A stretch of DNA of 64,000 nt, from assembly GCF_000067165.1 (NCBI RefSeq), contig NC_010162.1:4112501-4176500 (forward strand), read 5' to 3'. The first letter of the stretch is position 1. Each line of letters begins with the position of its first letter. The position numbers were made by a program, and so were the translations under genes. This document shows positions 35,432 through 45,145 of this stretch, piece after piece. The DNA comes from Sorangium cellulosum So ce56. Lineage in GTDB: Bacteria > Myxococcota_A > Polyangia > Polyangiales > Polyangiaceae. Below the pieces are notes generated by a model. The model searched no databases, was not told the origin of the DNA, and saw only the letters and a list, made by a program, of their open reading frames with translations.

Positions 35432-35860
35432 GTGACGTGCATCCTCGTCATCGACGACGACGCCGCGATCCGATCCATGTTTGCGCGTTCGCTCCGTACG
35501 CTGGGCGACGTGGAGGAGGCGAACGGCGGGGCGCCGGCGCTGCGCCGGCTCGCCGCGCGCAAGTTCGATCTCGTGGTGCTCGATCTGCACATGCCGCTGA
35601 TCGACGGCTTCAGCGTGCTCGAGTCGCTCTCGGCCAAGGGAGCGCTGAACCGGGACACGCCCGTCTTCGTCGTGACGGCCGATGAGTCGCAGCAGGCGCG
35701 CATCCGCGCGCTGCGACGGCACGCGATCTTCCTGCTCTCGAAGCCGGTGAACCTCGCCATGCTGGTGTCGCTCGCGGAGTCGTCGCTGAAGAAAGCAGCG
35801 GCCCGCGCCACCCCGCCCCCGCCCGACGAGGCGCAGCCGGAGGAGCCGAAGGAGGACTGA
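35432..35860 (+). CDS. Single-domain response regulator
   Basis: 142 residues, a stand-alone receiver (CheY-like) with a short Pro/Glu-rich tail. Acidic pocket DDD near the N-terminus (LVIDDDAAIRSMF), phospho-acceptor Asp in VVLDLHMPLIDGF, Thr/Ser switch in VFVVTADESQ and the conserved Lys in LLSKPVN. No output domain, so it probably acts by binding a partner. GTG start; an overlapping ATG-initiated four-codon frame ends just inside. No histidine kinase neighbours; a Ser/Thr kinase gene converges on it 58 bases away, which hints at cross-talk but does not prove it. Confidence 0.9.
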   Translation: MTCILVIDDDAAIRSMFARSLRTLGDVEEANGGAPALRRLAARKFDLVVLDLHMPLIDGFSVLESLSAKGALNRDTPVFVVTADESQQARIRALRRHAIFLLSKPVNLAMLVSLAESSLKKAAARATPPPPDEAQPEEPKED

Positions 35861-35918
35861 GCGCGATGCGCCGGCCGCGCGGGCTGCGGGGGAGGCAGCC
35901 GCGCCCGGTCCGAAGGCG

Positions 35919-38159
35919 CTACCGCGGCGCCAGGTCGAGGGGGGGCGCAGCGGGGCGCGGCCGCGGCGGCGCCTGACCGGGGACGGGCCCGCGCGGCAGC
36001 GTGGAGGCGGGCGCAGTCGCCGGCAGTCCGGGCTGGCTCGCGGGCCGTGGCGGAGGCCACCCGGTGACGGATGGCGCGGGCAGGGGCCCTGGGACGCGCG
36101 GCGCAGGGGTGGCCGAGGAGCCCGGGTACGGCGTCCCCGGCGCGGGTACGGCGCCGGGGACGTACGCCGGCTGTCCGCTCGGGACAGGGGCGGCTGCATC
36201 GGCGGGCACCGCGGCATCCGCGGCCGCGTCGGCCGGGGCGGCCGCGTCGGCGGGGGCGGCCGCGTCGGCGATCAGCTCGGCCGCGGCTGCATCGGTCGGG
36301 GCCGCGGCGTCCGCGACGGCGTCGCTCGCGACCGTCGACGCCGTCGCTGCCGCGTCCGGCGTCGCCGCGGCATCAGCGCCGGCGTCGGGCGCCTGCACCG
36401 TCGGCGCGGACGCGCTGGGGCTGGCGGAAGGCACCACCACACCGCCGAGCGGCATGCGGCCGGAACGCGCGAGCAGCAGGAACGCAACGGCCGCGACCAC
36501 GCCGAGGACGATCAGCGCGAGCAACGCCACGCGCACGAAGGACCCCTTCGCGGGAGGGGACGCGCGGCGCTCCGGCGCGGACGCGACGGCGCTCGCGGGG
36601 CCGCTCGCGTGCGCCGCCGGACCGACGTAAGCCGCCGGCCCCGGGGGAACCGGCGGCCCCATGTGCAGCGGCGGCGGGAGCAGCGGCAGCGGCGAAAGCC
36701 CCGCCGGGAAATCGAGCGGCGAGCCTGCGCCGTCGGGGTTCGACTTGCGCGTCGCATCCGGGGTCGATTTGCGCGTCGCGTCCGGATTCGACTTGCGCAT
36801 CGGGTCGGCGTTCGCGCGGCGCGGGCTCGTCGGCGCCGGCATGCGCGAGCTGGCCGGCCCCGACATGCGCGAGCTGGCCGGTCCCGACATGCGCGAGCTG
36901 GCCGGCCCCGACATGCGCGAGCTGGCCGGCCCCGACATGCGCGAGCTCGCGGGGCCCGCCGGGGACGAGGGCGGCGCCGCGTCGGCCGCGCCCCCGCCCT
37001 CCGTCGCCTCCGGGCCGTCCTGCAGGATCGGCAGCATGGAGATGCGCCGCAGCATCACCTCGGTCGCGTCCTCGGGCCGCGAGGCCTGCGGCTTCTGAGG
37101 GTGGGCGCGCTCGGCGAGGATCCGGTCGAGCTCGTCGAGCGCCTGATCGATCCGCTCCTTGCGCGCCTCGGCGACCCCGGGGAGCAGATCGCGCACGAGC
37201 TGGCCCACCTGTTTGTCGGTGTAGCTCTCGCGGACCGCGGCGCTCACCTGCTCGAGATCGCGGCGCAGCTCCGCGGCCGTCTGGTACCGCTCGTTCGGGT
37301 TCTTGGCGAGCGCCCGCATGATGATGCGGTCGAGCTCCGGGTGGACCTCGGGCATGATCTCGCGCGGCGGCTGCGGGTTGCGGTTGGCGATCTGCTGCAT
37401 CGCCTCCAGCGGGCCCTTGCCACGGAACGGCGTGTGGCCTGTCACCAGCAGGTAGAGCAGCACGCCCATCGAGAAGAGATCGCTGCGGCGGTCGAGCGCC
37501 CCGCCCATGACCTGCTCGGGCGAGAAATACCCGGTCTTGCCCTTGATCGCGCCGACGCGGCTGGTCTGCGCGCGCGCCCGCGTCTTCGCGACGCCGAAGT
37601 CGACGACCTTGACCATGCCGTCGAACGTCACCATCACGTTCTCCGGCGTGACGTCGCGGTGGATCAGGTTGAGGAGCTCGCCCGTGTCGTCGCGGACCTC
37701 GTGCGCCGCGTGCAGCCCGGCGCACGCGTCGATCATCACGTGGAGCACCCAGCCCAGGGGCAAGAGCGCGCGCTTCGCCTTCTGGTTCGAGAAGATCTTC
37801 GCGATCGGGGCGCCGTCGATCCACTCCATCGCGAGGTACGGCCGATCGCGGACCTCGCCGTACGCGAGGATGTGCACGACGTTCGGGTGGAGGATCCGCG
37901 ACGCGGTGCACGCCTCGTCGAGGAACATCGCCCGCGCGTCGTCATCCCCGCGCATCGCGTCCGACAGCAGCTTGACGGCGACGATCTGGACGGAGCCGTT
38001 GGGCCGCCTGAGCCGCGCAGCCCAAACGGCGGCCATGCCGCCCACGGCTGCCGGGAACAGCAGCTCGTAGGGGCCGATCGTATCGCCCGGCTGGAAGTTA
38101 CCGGGGTCGTCGTCGTTCCAATCACTCCACGGATCTTTGGCCACGCGCTCCCCCACCAT
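35919..38159 (-). CDS. Ser/Thr protein kinase with octapeptide repeat, single-pass
   Basis: 746 residues. Kinase domain about 30-300: Gly loop AVGGMA, Lys K63 (IVAVKLL), catalytic loop HRDVTPEN (H167) and DFGVAK. The loop Lys of canonical HRDxKPEN is Thr; catalytic Asp, Asn and DFG remain. After the kinase come a helical stretch (about 305-360), five tandem SGPASSRM octapeptides, Asp/Lys-rich repeats, then one membrane segment (about 540-565). The outer part is Ala/Asp/Pro-rich with repeated AAADAA-type stretches and a Pro-rich end, with no folded sensor. ATG 38159 is preferred over 38183. It converges with the receiver gene; an aminotransferase lies upstream. Confidence 0.9.
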   Translation of the reverse strand: MVGERVAKDPWSDWNDDDPGNFQPGDTIGPYELLFPAAVGGMAAVWAARLRRPNGSVQIVAVKLLSDAMRGDDDARAMFLDEACTASRILHPNVVHILAYGEVRDRPYLAMEWIDGAPIAKIFSNQKAKRALLPLGWVLHVMIDACAGLHAAHEVRDDTGELLNLIHRDVTPENVMVTFDGMVKVVDFGVAKTRARAQTSRVGAIKGKTGYFSPEQVMGGALDRRSDLFSMGVLLYLLVTGHTPFRGKGPLEAMQQIANRNPQPPREIMPEVHPELDRIIMRALAKNPNERYQTAAELRRDLEQVSAAVRESYTDKQVGQLVRDLLPGVAEARKERIDQALDELDRILAERAHPQKPQASRPEDATEVMLRRISMLPILQDGPEATEGGGAADAAPPSSPAGPASSRMSGPASSRMSGPASSRMSGPASSRMSGPASSRMPAPTSPRRANADPMRKSNPDATRKSTPDATRKSNPDGAGSPLDFPAGLSPLPLLPPPLHMGPPVPPGPAAYVGPAAHASGPASAVASAPERRASPPAKGSFVRVALLALIVLGVVAAVAFLLLARSGRMPLGGVVVPSASPSASAPTVQAPDAGADAAATPDAAATASTVASDAVADAAAPTDAAAAELIADAAAPADAAAPADAAADAAVPADAAAPVPSGQPAYVPGAVPAPGTPYPGSSATPAPRVPGPLPAPSVTGWPPPRPASQPGLPATAPASTLPRGPVPGQAPPRPRPAAPPLDLAPR
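36841..36960. repeat. Five tandem 24-base units encoding SGPASSRM
   Basis: In-frame 24-base tandem copies (36841, 36865, 36889, 36913, 36937) inside the kinase gene; first four nearly identical, the fifth diverged in its second half. Ser-rich repeats of this kind could be phospho-acceptor sites for the kinase itself, an inference. Confidence 0.92.
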
Positions 38160-38234
38160 GTCGGAAGACGTGCAGCGCGACAAGACCTGGCGCTCGGCCC
38201 CGTCTTCCCGCTCCCCTGCGCGGCGCCGCCGGTG

Positions 38235-39626
<1,392 letters not shown>

Positions 39627-39693
39627 CGTTCGTTTCCAGGCACTTCCAGGCATGGGAGGCGCTGCCCTGGCGACCCAGCAGGAGGCGAGCGCC

Positions 39694-41514
39694 TCAAGCC
39701 TGCTGGGCCGTCGGCTTTCCGCCGTCCTCGCTCGCCGGCTCGGGCTGCCGCGCCCACGGCATCGTCTTACCCGAGAAGATCCAGAGCAGGTAATAGCAGA
39801 AGGCGAGTGAGACAGCGGTGAGCACCGTGTACTTGTCGTCGTTGTAGTTGAACGTGATCCAGATGAACTGGCTGAGCGCTGCCAGGCCGAACAGGGGTAC
39901 CTCGATCTGGCGCTTCACCCGGGTGAGCGGCGCGCTCAAGATCATGAATGAGTAGTAATAACAGGTCAGCTGCGAGAGCAGGATGACGAAGATCTGGGCG
40001 AGGCACTGGGCCACCCACAGCGAGCGGACGCGCCGGCACACGTAGACGAAGCCCGCCAGGCTCGCGGCGATGATCCCGTAGGCGATCCAGCGGTATTTCG
40101 CGTAGCGCTCGTTGCGCATCCGCTTCCAGACCTCGAACGGATCGACGAGCTTCGTGTCCTTCGTGTACTTCATGCGGCCGGACTCGACGCCCGTGCCGGG
40201 CTCGTGGCCGACGAGCACGCGGAGGCCCATGTGGTTCGTCAGCGGCGTCTGGTCGTGCACCTTGAGCGTGTGCTCGTAGAACTGCCGGTACGAGTCCGTG
40301 CCCGAGACCTTCATGCTCACCGGAATGAGCACGGCGGCCGCGAGCACGCCGCCGATCAGCACCTGCACGTGCGACTTCGCCATGCGCTTGTGGCGGACGA
40401 GGTGAATCCCGGCGACGGTGAGCCAGCCGATCACGGGCAGGCCAGGGAAGATGCGCAGGAGGCCAGCGTAGACCATGCTCGCGCCCGCGAGCTTGAAGTA
40501 GCGCTTCCGGATGAGGCAGGCCGAGAGGACCAGGTAGAAGAGCCAGTCCTGCCGGAGGAACGCGCCGCCCGTCCAGTAGAACGGCGCCGACGACTGGCAG
40601 CCCCAGAAGATCGCCGCGACGGCGAAGACCCGCCACCCGAAGGCCCAGTAGAGGGCGGCGAACATCCCGAGCAGATAGAAAATATCGAAGCTGGCGAGGA
40701 ACTGGAGGTAGCGGGTGCTGGCCGGCTGGAGGTCCGCCCAGAACTTACCCATGATCGTCCAGACCGGCGGCGGGTTGTAGCCGTGGTCCTTCTGCATGTC
40801 CTCCCAGTAGCCCTTGTCCGAGGCCGTCCTGAAGAACTGCACGTCGGCCTTGAACGCGTCCCAGCGCTCCGGTGAGAAGTGCGCCTTGCAGATCTCGGGC
40901 GTGCTGAGCACCTCGCTCGCCGGCATGAGGAGGTTGTCGCCACCGAGGTTCCGGATCTTCTTGTCCGGGTGGCGCACCTCCTTCGCCATGTCCAGCTTGA
41001 CCTGCCGCCCGGTGTCCTCGTTCGTGTACGTGACGAGCCCCAGCTCGTCCTGCGCGATCAGCGCGCATTTGTAGAGGCCGTCGTACCCCATCTCCGGGAA
41101 GTACTTGGCCCCCATGTAATAATGGAACTGATCCCAGCGGTGGTAATACTTGGGATAGCCGAAGCGGAAGCCGTTGAAGTACGCGATGATGGCGGCGACA
41201 CCGAGCGCCACGCCGGCGAACCGCTTCCAGCGCTCCGCGATCGGCCGGCGCATCCCCTCGCGGTGCGTCTCGTAGAAGACGCAGAGCGCGGCGCCCATCG
41301 CGATCGCCACCTTCGCCATGTCCACGGCGCGGGCGTGCTCGTCGATGTACCGGTCCAGACCATGGAAGAAGAGCGCGACGCCCGCGACGACCGTGCCGTA
41401 CCGCGCGAGCACGCGGAGCCGCGGCGGGGCGAACCAGTTGAGCGCGAACGCGACGCCGAAGTAGGCGCAGAGCGCGATGACGATCTCGATGACTTGTTGT
41501 GACGTGAGCTTCAT
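39694..41514 (-). CDS. Multipass membrane protein, GT-C-like
   Basis: 606 residues with about ten hydrophobic helices, beginning with IEIVIALCAYFGVAFALNWF. A large periplasmic-looking loop follows the fourth helix, starting FGYPKYYHRWDQFHYYMGAKYFPEMGYDGLYKC. Its Asp/aromatic pattern and position are like the first loop of GT-C (GT87/GT39-like) glycosyltransferases, where an Asp near the first loop is catalytic. Other recognisable features are PPPVWTIMGKFW and APFYWTGGAFLRQDW. The protein is likely a cell-envelope glycosyltransferase or related enzyme using lipid-linked sugar; I cannot name a family firmly. ATG 41514 gives no strong SD. Confidence 0.65.
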   Translation of the reverse strand: MKLTSQQVIEIVIALCAYFGVAFALNWFAPPRLRVLARYGTVVAGVALFFHGLDRYIDEHARAVDMAKVAIAMGAALCVFYETHREGMRRPIAERWKRFAGVALGVAAIIAYFNGFRFGYPKYYHRWDQFHYYMGAKYFPEMGYDGLYKCALIAQDELGLVTYTNEDTGRQVKLDMAKEVRHPDKKIRNLGGDNLLMPASEVLSTPEICKAHFSPERWDAFKADVQFFRTASDKGYWEDMQKDHGYNPPPVWTIMGKFWADLQPASTRYLQFLASFDIFYLLGMFAALYWAFGWRVFAVAAIFWGCQSSAPFYWTGGAFLRQDWLFYLVLSACLIRKRYFKLAGASMVYAGLLRIFPGLPVIGWLTVAGIHLVRHKRMAKSHVQVLIGGVLAAAVLIPVSMKVSGTDSYRQFYEHTLKVHDQTPLTNHMGLRVLVGHEPGTGVESGRMKYTKDTKLVDPFEVWKRMRNERYAKYRWIAYGIIAASLAGFVYVCRRVRSLWVAQCLAQIFVILLSQLTCYYYSFMILSAPLTRVKRQIEVPLFGLAALSQFIWITFNYNDDKYTVLTAVSLAFCYYLLWIFSGKTMPWARQPEPASEDGGKPTAQQA

Positions 41515-41888
41515 TGCCTGCGGTTCGGATCGGGATCGAGGTGACGCGGGACGCGCCGGCGGGCCTCTTCGCCGGCCTTCCGCGGCAGCGCGCCCGGCGT
41601 CGGGCGCTGCTGCCGCCCCGACCCGTCGCTGCGGGCTGGAGCCCGTCGGCCGGGGCGACGCCGTAGGTGCAGGACGCACCCCGTCCCGGACGGGCTCCAC
41701 GGGGGAGGCGGCGCCACCTTAGCCGAAATCCCAGGAGTGTGGCGCTCTCGTTGTGGCCGCCATGGTGGGCATCGGCGGGCGTACCCAGGTGGCGTGCGTG
41801 TGACCGGGGCGGAGCCGTGTCGGCTCGACGTGCTGCGCAATTGAGCGGGCTTCCTCCGCCGAGCAGAGCTCGTGTATCGTCTCCCTTC
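41515..41888. other. Divergent intergenic gap
   Basis: Between the GT-C-like gene (minus) and a hypothetical gene (plus). Long plus-strand frame continues upstream of the chosen GTG start but is compositionally noise. No repeats, hairpins with T-tracts or RNA gene recognised. Confidence 0.4.
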
Positions 41889-42389
41889 GTGTCGAACGAC
41901 AGTTTCTCTTCCGCTTCTTCGGGGGGCTCGGAGCGAGAGGGGGCCCGAGGCCCCTACGGCTTTCTCGTGCGGGTCGACGGCGCGCCGCCGCTCTGGTGCC
42001 GGGAGGTGCGGGGCTTCCACCGCGCCGCCGTCGCCGCGGCCGATCCTGACGCGCTGCCTCCCGCGCAGCTCGTGCTCGTCGGCCTCGACGAGGCGGCGCG
42101 CGCGTGGCTCGCGTCGTGGGCCGAGGACAGCGAGCGCGTGCGCCGCACGCTGACGATCCGCCGGCTGCTCGACGACCGCGAGGCCACCGCGGTCGTGACG
42201 CTGGCGTCCTACGGCTACGGAGTCAACACCGCGCTCGCCGTGGAGTCGGTCGTGGTGCCCGGGGGCGACGGCCCGGCGGCCATCCTGCGCAGCGGGGTCC
42301 ACACGAAGGAAGAGATCGACGCGATGCTCGCGGTCCTCGCCACGGCGCTGCCGGAGGGCGAGGAGGCGAGCTGGTTCGCACACGTCTGA
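41889..42389 (+). CDS. Hypothetical protein
   Basis: 166 residues from GTG 41889 (VSNDSFSSASSGG). Ser-rich first ~25 residues, then a compact alpha/beta part with GPYGFLVRVDGAPPLWCREVRGFHRAAV, ALPPAQLVLVGLDEAARAWLASWAEDSERVRRTLTIRRLL, EATAVVTLASYGYGVNTALAVESVVVPGGDGPAAIL and an acidic end. No signal peptide, membrane segment or recognisable motif. The frame could extend upstream to 41667 but that extension is Arg-rich noise. The gene stands alone; function unknown. Confidence refers to it being a real gene. Confidence 0.55.
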   Translation: MSNDSFSSASSGGSEREGARGPYGFLVRVDGAPPLWCREVRGFHRAAVAAADPDALPPAQLVLVGLDEAARAWLASWAEDSERVRRTLTIRRLLDDREATAVVTLASYGYGVNTALAVESVVVPGGDGPAAILRSGVHTKEEIDAMLAVLATALPEGEEASWFAHV

Positions 42390-42999
42390 CGCGCGCGGGG
42401 CCCGGTCACGGCGCGCCAGCCCGCCGCGCGACGTCCTCGCCCTTGTTTCACCGGACCTGTTCCGGCAGCTGCGCTTGCGTCCGGCACGTCGTCTCGCTGG
42501 AGCGCGCTGCGCCTCGTCCTGCCGAGACGCGCCTTGCACCTCGACCTGCCTGGCTGCTCCTCCGGCGACGCCTGCCTGGCCGCATGCGACGTGCGGCGTG
42601 CGGCGTGCGGCGTGCGGCGACGATCGACGCCTGCCCGGCTGCGCTGCGAGACGCGGTGGGAGCGGTGGGACGATGCGGACCGTGGGTGGACATGGGGTGG
42701 ACATGGATGGAATGGAAGAGAATCGCTTTCGATGTTTCGGTGCGTGAGCCCCTTGCTCGCCTGAACAGCGGTGATACGCTGGTCCTCGGCCTCGGACGGA
42801 GCATCAGCTCCAGGATGGTCCTGCCGTGGAGCACCACGGTGCTGGGGTCGACACCAGATCGGCGGGCTCTCCGCTGATCCGCAATCGAACACCCTTGCCA
42901 TGCCGGACGATCTCTTTCGATCCGGCGCGGGGTGCCGGCAAGCCGGAGGAGGGATGGACACCATGCACAGTACCAGTGGCTCTTCTATACCGGAGGCTG
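42390..42999. other. Gene-free stretch with simple repeats
   Basis: No coding pattern supported by similarity. At 42580-42620 a tandem gtgcggc(gtgcggc) run occurs. A small hairpin CCGTGG-AGCA-CCACGG lies at about 42823. Short frames (for example 42826-43188) lack codon bias. It is the longest unexplained stretch in the window, leading into the hairpin series and terminator described next. Confidence 0.4.
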
Positions 43000-43310
43000 G
43001 GAACGGCTGACCCTCGTGGAGCGTGGACGCAGGGTCATCGGGGCCTTGCAAAACGCTACCGCGCTCGGCCAGGTCCGGCGCTCGATAACCTGTTGACTGC
43101 CATCGCGACCTCCGCGAGGCCGGCAGAGAGGGAATCGAGGAAGACTCAGGTCTTCCGGCAACGATTCTCACCGGCGCTCCGGGGCTGAACGCTCGTCGCG
43201 ATGGGACAGGGGGTGCGCCGCACAGGCGGGATCAAGCGGGGTCCAGAAGGCCTCCGGTAGAGGCCCACGGGACGGGTCGGGTGCGAGCGAAGCACCCGAC
43301 CCGTTTTTAT
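43000..43310 (+). ncRNA. Candidate structured RNA / leader with hairpin series
   Basis: Four hairpins in a 300-base run with no plausible protein: TGACCCT/AGGGTCA (43008-43037), GGAAGAC-TCAG-GTCTTCC (43139-43156, a tetraloop), GGCCTC-CGGTA-GAGGCC (43249-43265) and the terminator at 43272-43308. The 5' end is unknown and no RNase P, tmRNA, SRP or 6S signature is present. It may be an unrecognised small RNA or the leader of the downstream lipoprotein gene. Confidence 0.35.
43272..43308 (+). terminator. Intrinsic terminator
   Basis: A 13-bp perfect stem (43272-43284 with 43292-43304), seven-base loop GAGCGAA, followed by TTTTT. It is the only textbook Rho-independent terminator I see. The only gene just upstream is the hypothetical ending at 42389, 880 bases earlier. 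Confidence 0.9.
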
Positions 43311-43369
43311 TTCCATTGCCCGCGAGCGCTTTTTTGTCCTGCGCCGTGCCCGTCTGGTACGCGGGCTCG

Positions 43370-43930
43370 ATGCGGATGCTGCTGCTCGCGCTGCTGCCGG
43401 CGTTGCCCCTGCTCCCAGCGTGCGCCGACGCCTTCGGGGATCAGGAGGCGCCGGAGCGGGGGACCGCGCTCGGCGCGTTCCACGTGGTGGGGACACAGAC
43501 GGCGAACACGTGCGGGGAGGGGGCGCTCGGCGCGAAGCGCCTGTGGGAATTCGACGTCGAGCTCGCGCGCGGCGACGGCGCCCTGTACTGGAACAACGGC
43601 GCCGGCGTGATCGCAGGCGTCATCGACGACGACGAGGTGAGCTTCTCGATCGACGGGCGCGTGGTGGTGGACATGCGCGCCGGCGACGCGCCGCCGGGGC
43701 CGCCGTGCTCCGTCGAGCGCCGCGACCGGGCGCTCGGGCAGCTCGGCGGCAGAGGGGATGACGTCGTGGGGTTCAAGGCGACGATGTCCTTCGAGTTCGT
43801 GCCCACGGCGGGGTCGCGGTGCGAGGACCTCGTCGCCGGAGAGCTCAGCGTCGCGCCGGTGCTCGCGGCGCTGCCGTGCGGCATGGCCTACGATCTCAAG
43901 GCCAAGCGGAGCGCGCTCCCGCCCGAGTGA
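43370..43930 (+). CDS. Putative small lipoprotein
   Basis: 186 residues from ATG 43370. MRMLLLALLPALPLLPAC gives a signal peptide with lipobox LPAC, so it is a lipoprotein. The mature part is short, beta-rich and has several Cys (TCGEGAL, PPCSVERRD, SRCEDLVAG, ALPCGMA) that could form disulfides. No family is recognised. An upstream in-frame extension to 43316 would obscure the signal peptide. It sits after the terminator and 53 bases before the isoaspartyl peptidase gene. Confidence 0.65.
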   Translation: MRMLLLALLPALPLLPACADAFGDQEAPERGTALGAFHVVGTQTANTCGEGALGAKRLWEFDVELARGDGALYWNNGAGVIAGVIDDDEVSFSIDGRVVVDMRAGDAPPGPPCSVERRDRALGQLGGRGDDVVGFKATMSFEFVPTAGSRCEDLVAGELSVAPVLAALPCGMAYDLKAKRSALPPE

Positions 43931-43983
43931 GCGTCGGCTGGGCGTGGACCTCCGGGCGCGCGCCGCGGTAGGGTGCCACGGTC

Positions 43984-44898
43984 GTGAAGCACGTCATCCA
44001 TTCTCTGGGCGGGCGCGGCGGGCGGCGCACCGTCCTGGTCCACGGCGGCGCGGGCAACGTCGCTCCGGAGCGGCGGCCGCTGCATGCGGCGGGGTGCCTC
44101 CGCGCGGCGCGCGAGGGAGCGCGCGTTCTCTCCGAGGGAGGGAGCGCGCTCGACGCGGTCGAGCGCGCGGTGCGCGTTCTCGAGGACGATCCGCTCTTCA
44201 ATGCGGGCACGGGCGCGTGCCTCAACGAGGAGGGCCACGTCGAGCTCGACGCGTCGATCATGGAGGGCCGGGGGCTCAGGGCCGGCGCGGTCTGCGCGCT
44301 CTCGGAGTTCGCCGAGCCGATCGCGATCGCGCGCGCGGCGCTGGAGGACGGCCGGCACGTGCTGTACGCCGCGCACGGCGCCGCGCGGTTCGCGCGGATG
44401 AAGGGGTTCACGCCCGTGGGCGAGGCGGCGCTCATCACGGAGGCGGCCCGGGAGGCGCTCGCGGCGGCCCAGCAAGGCGTCCGCGCGACCTCCTGGGCCG
44501 GCAACACGGTCGGCGCGGTGGCGCTCGACGAGGGCGGGCTCACCGCCGCGGCGACGAGCACGGGCGGCACGGTCAACAAGCGGGTCGGGCGGGTGGGGGA
44601 CTCGCCCCTCATCGGGGCAGGGACGTACGCGGACGACGAGGCCGGGGCCGTGTCGACGACCGGCCACGGCGAGGGGATGATCCGGCTCGTCGTGGCGCAC
44701 TCGGCCGTGGAGCGGATGCGCGCGGGCACCTGCGCGGTCGACGCGGCGAGCGGGATCATCGCGCACCTGGCGGAGCGCCTCGACATCACCGGGGGCGTCA
44801 TCGCGCTCGATCGGACCGGGCGGTTCGGGCTGGCGCGATCGACCGCGACCATGTCGTGGGCAGCGGTCGGCGATTGGGGCGAGGAAAGCGGTGTGTGA
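43984..44898 (+). CDS. iaaA: Isoaspartyl peptidase / plant-type asparaginase
   Basis: 304 residues, Ntn-hydrolase family T2. It self-cleaves before a Thr that becomes the nucleophile, and hydrolyses isoaspartyl dipeptides or L-asparagine. The nucleophile is T175 in GNTVGAVALDEGG, close to the position in E. coli IaaA (T179). Other family blocks are VLVHGGAGNV at the N-terminus, DDPLFNAGTGACLNEEGHVELDASIMEG, RVGDSPLIGAGTYADDEAGAVSTTGHGE and a His near the end. The start is GTG. The residue usually Asp before NTVGA is Gly here (usual HDTVG); all substrate-binding blocks are present, so activity is expected. Confidence 0.93.
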   Translation: MKHVIHSLGGRGGRRTVLVHGGAGNVAPERRPLHAAGCLRAAREGARVLSEGGSALDAVERAVRVLEDDPLFNAGTGACLNEEGHVELDASIMEGRGLRAGAVCALSEFAEPIAIARAALEDGRHVLYAAHGAARFARMKGFTPVGEAALITEAAREALAAAQQGVRATSWAGNTVGAVALDEGGLTAAATSTGGTVNKRVGRVGDSPLIGAGTYADDEAGAVSTTGHGEGMIRLVVAHSAVERMRAGTCAVDAASGIIAHLAERLDITGGVIALDRTGRFGLARSTATMSWAAVGDWGEESGV

Positions 44899-45145
44899 AT
44901 TGTCTTTACAGGGGTCCTCGATTATTCCATGGTCACTGTTCATCGCGTGACGCCCCGGGCGCTCTCGCGTGTGCGGTCGTGAGCATCGCTGTCAAACCGC
45001 GCTCGTCCTGAGCTGGGGTGTTCGCAACCGAGCCGCGGCGCTGTTGCGCGCGTCGGATCATGGCGTGTCATGCATGGCGAGGCGGCCTGAACGGTGCCCG
45101 ATCCACGGGGATCACGCTGGGCTTCGTCACCAGGAGGTCTATCTT

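Noticed and set aside
32575..36960. Possible CRISPR arrays from tandem repeats
   Set aside because: Units are in-frame peptide repeats (PPPGYA and SGPASSRM) without spacers; no cas gene in the window.
42390..43310. Known housekeeping RNA (RNase P, tmRNA, SRP, 6S)
   Set aside because: None of their conserved core sequences is present.
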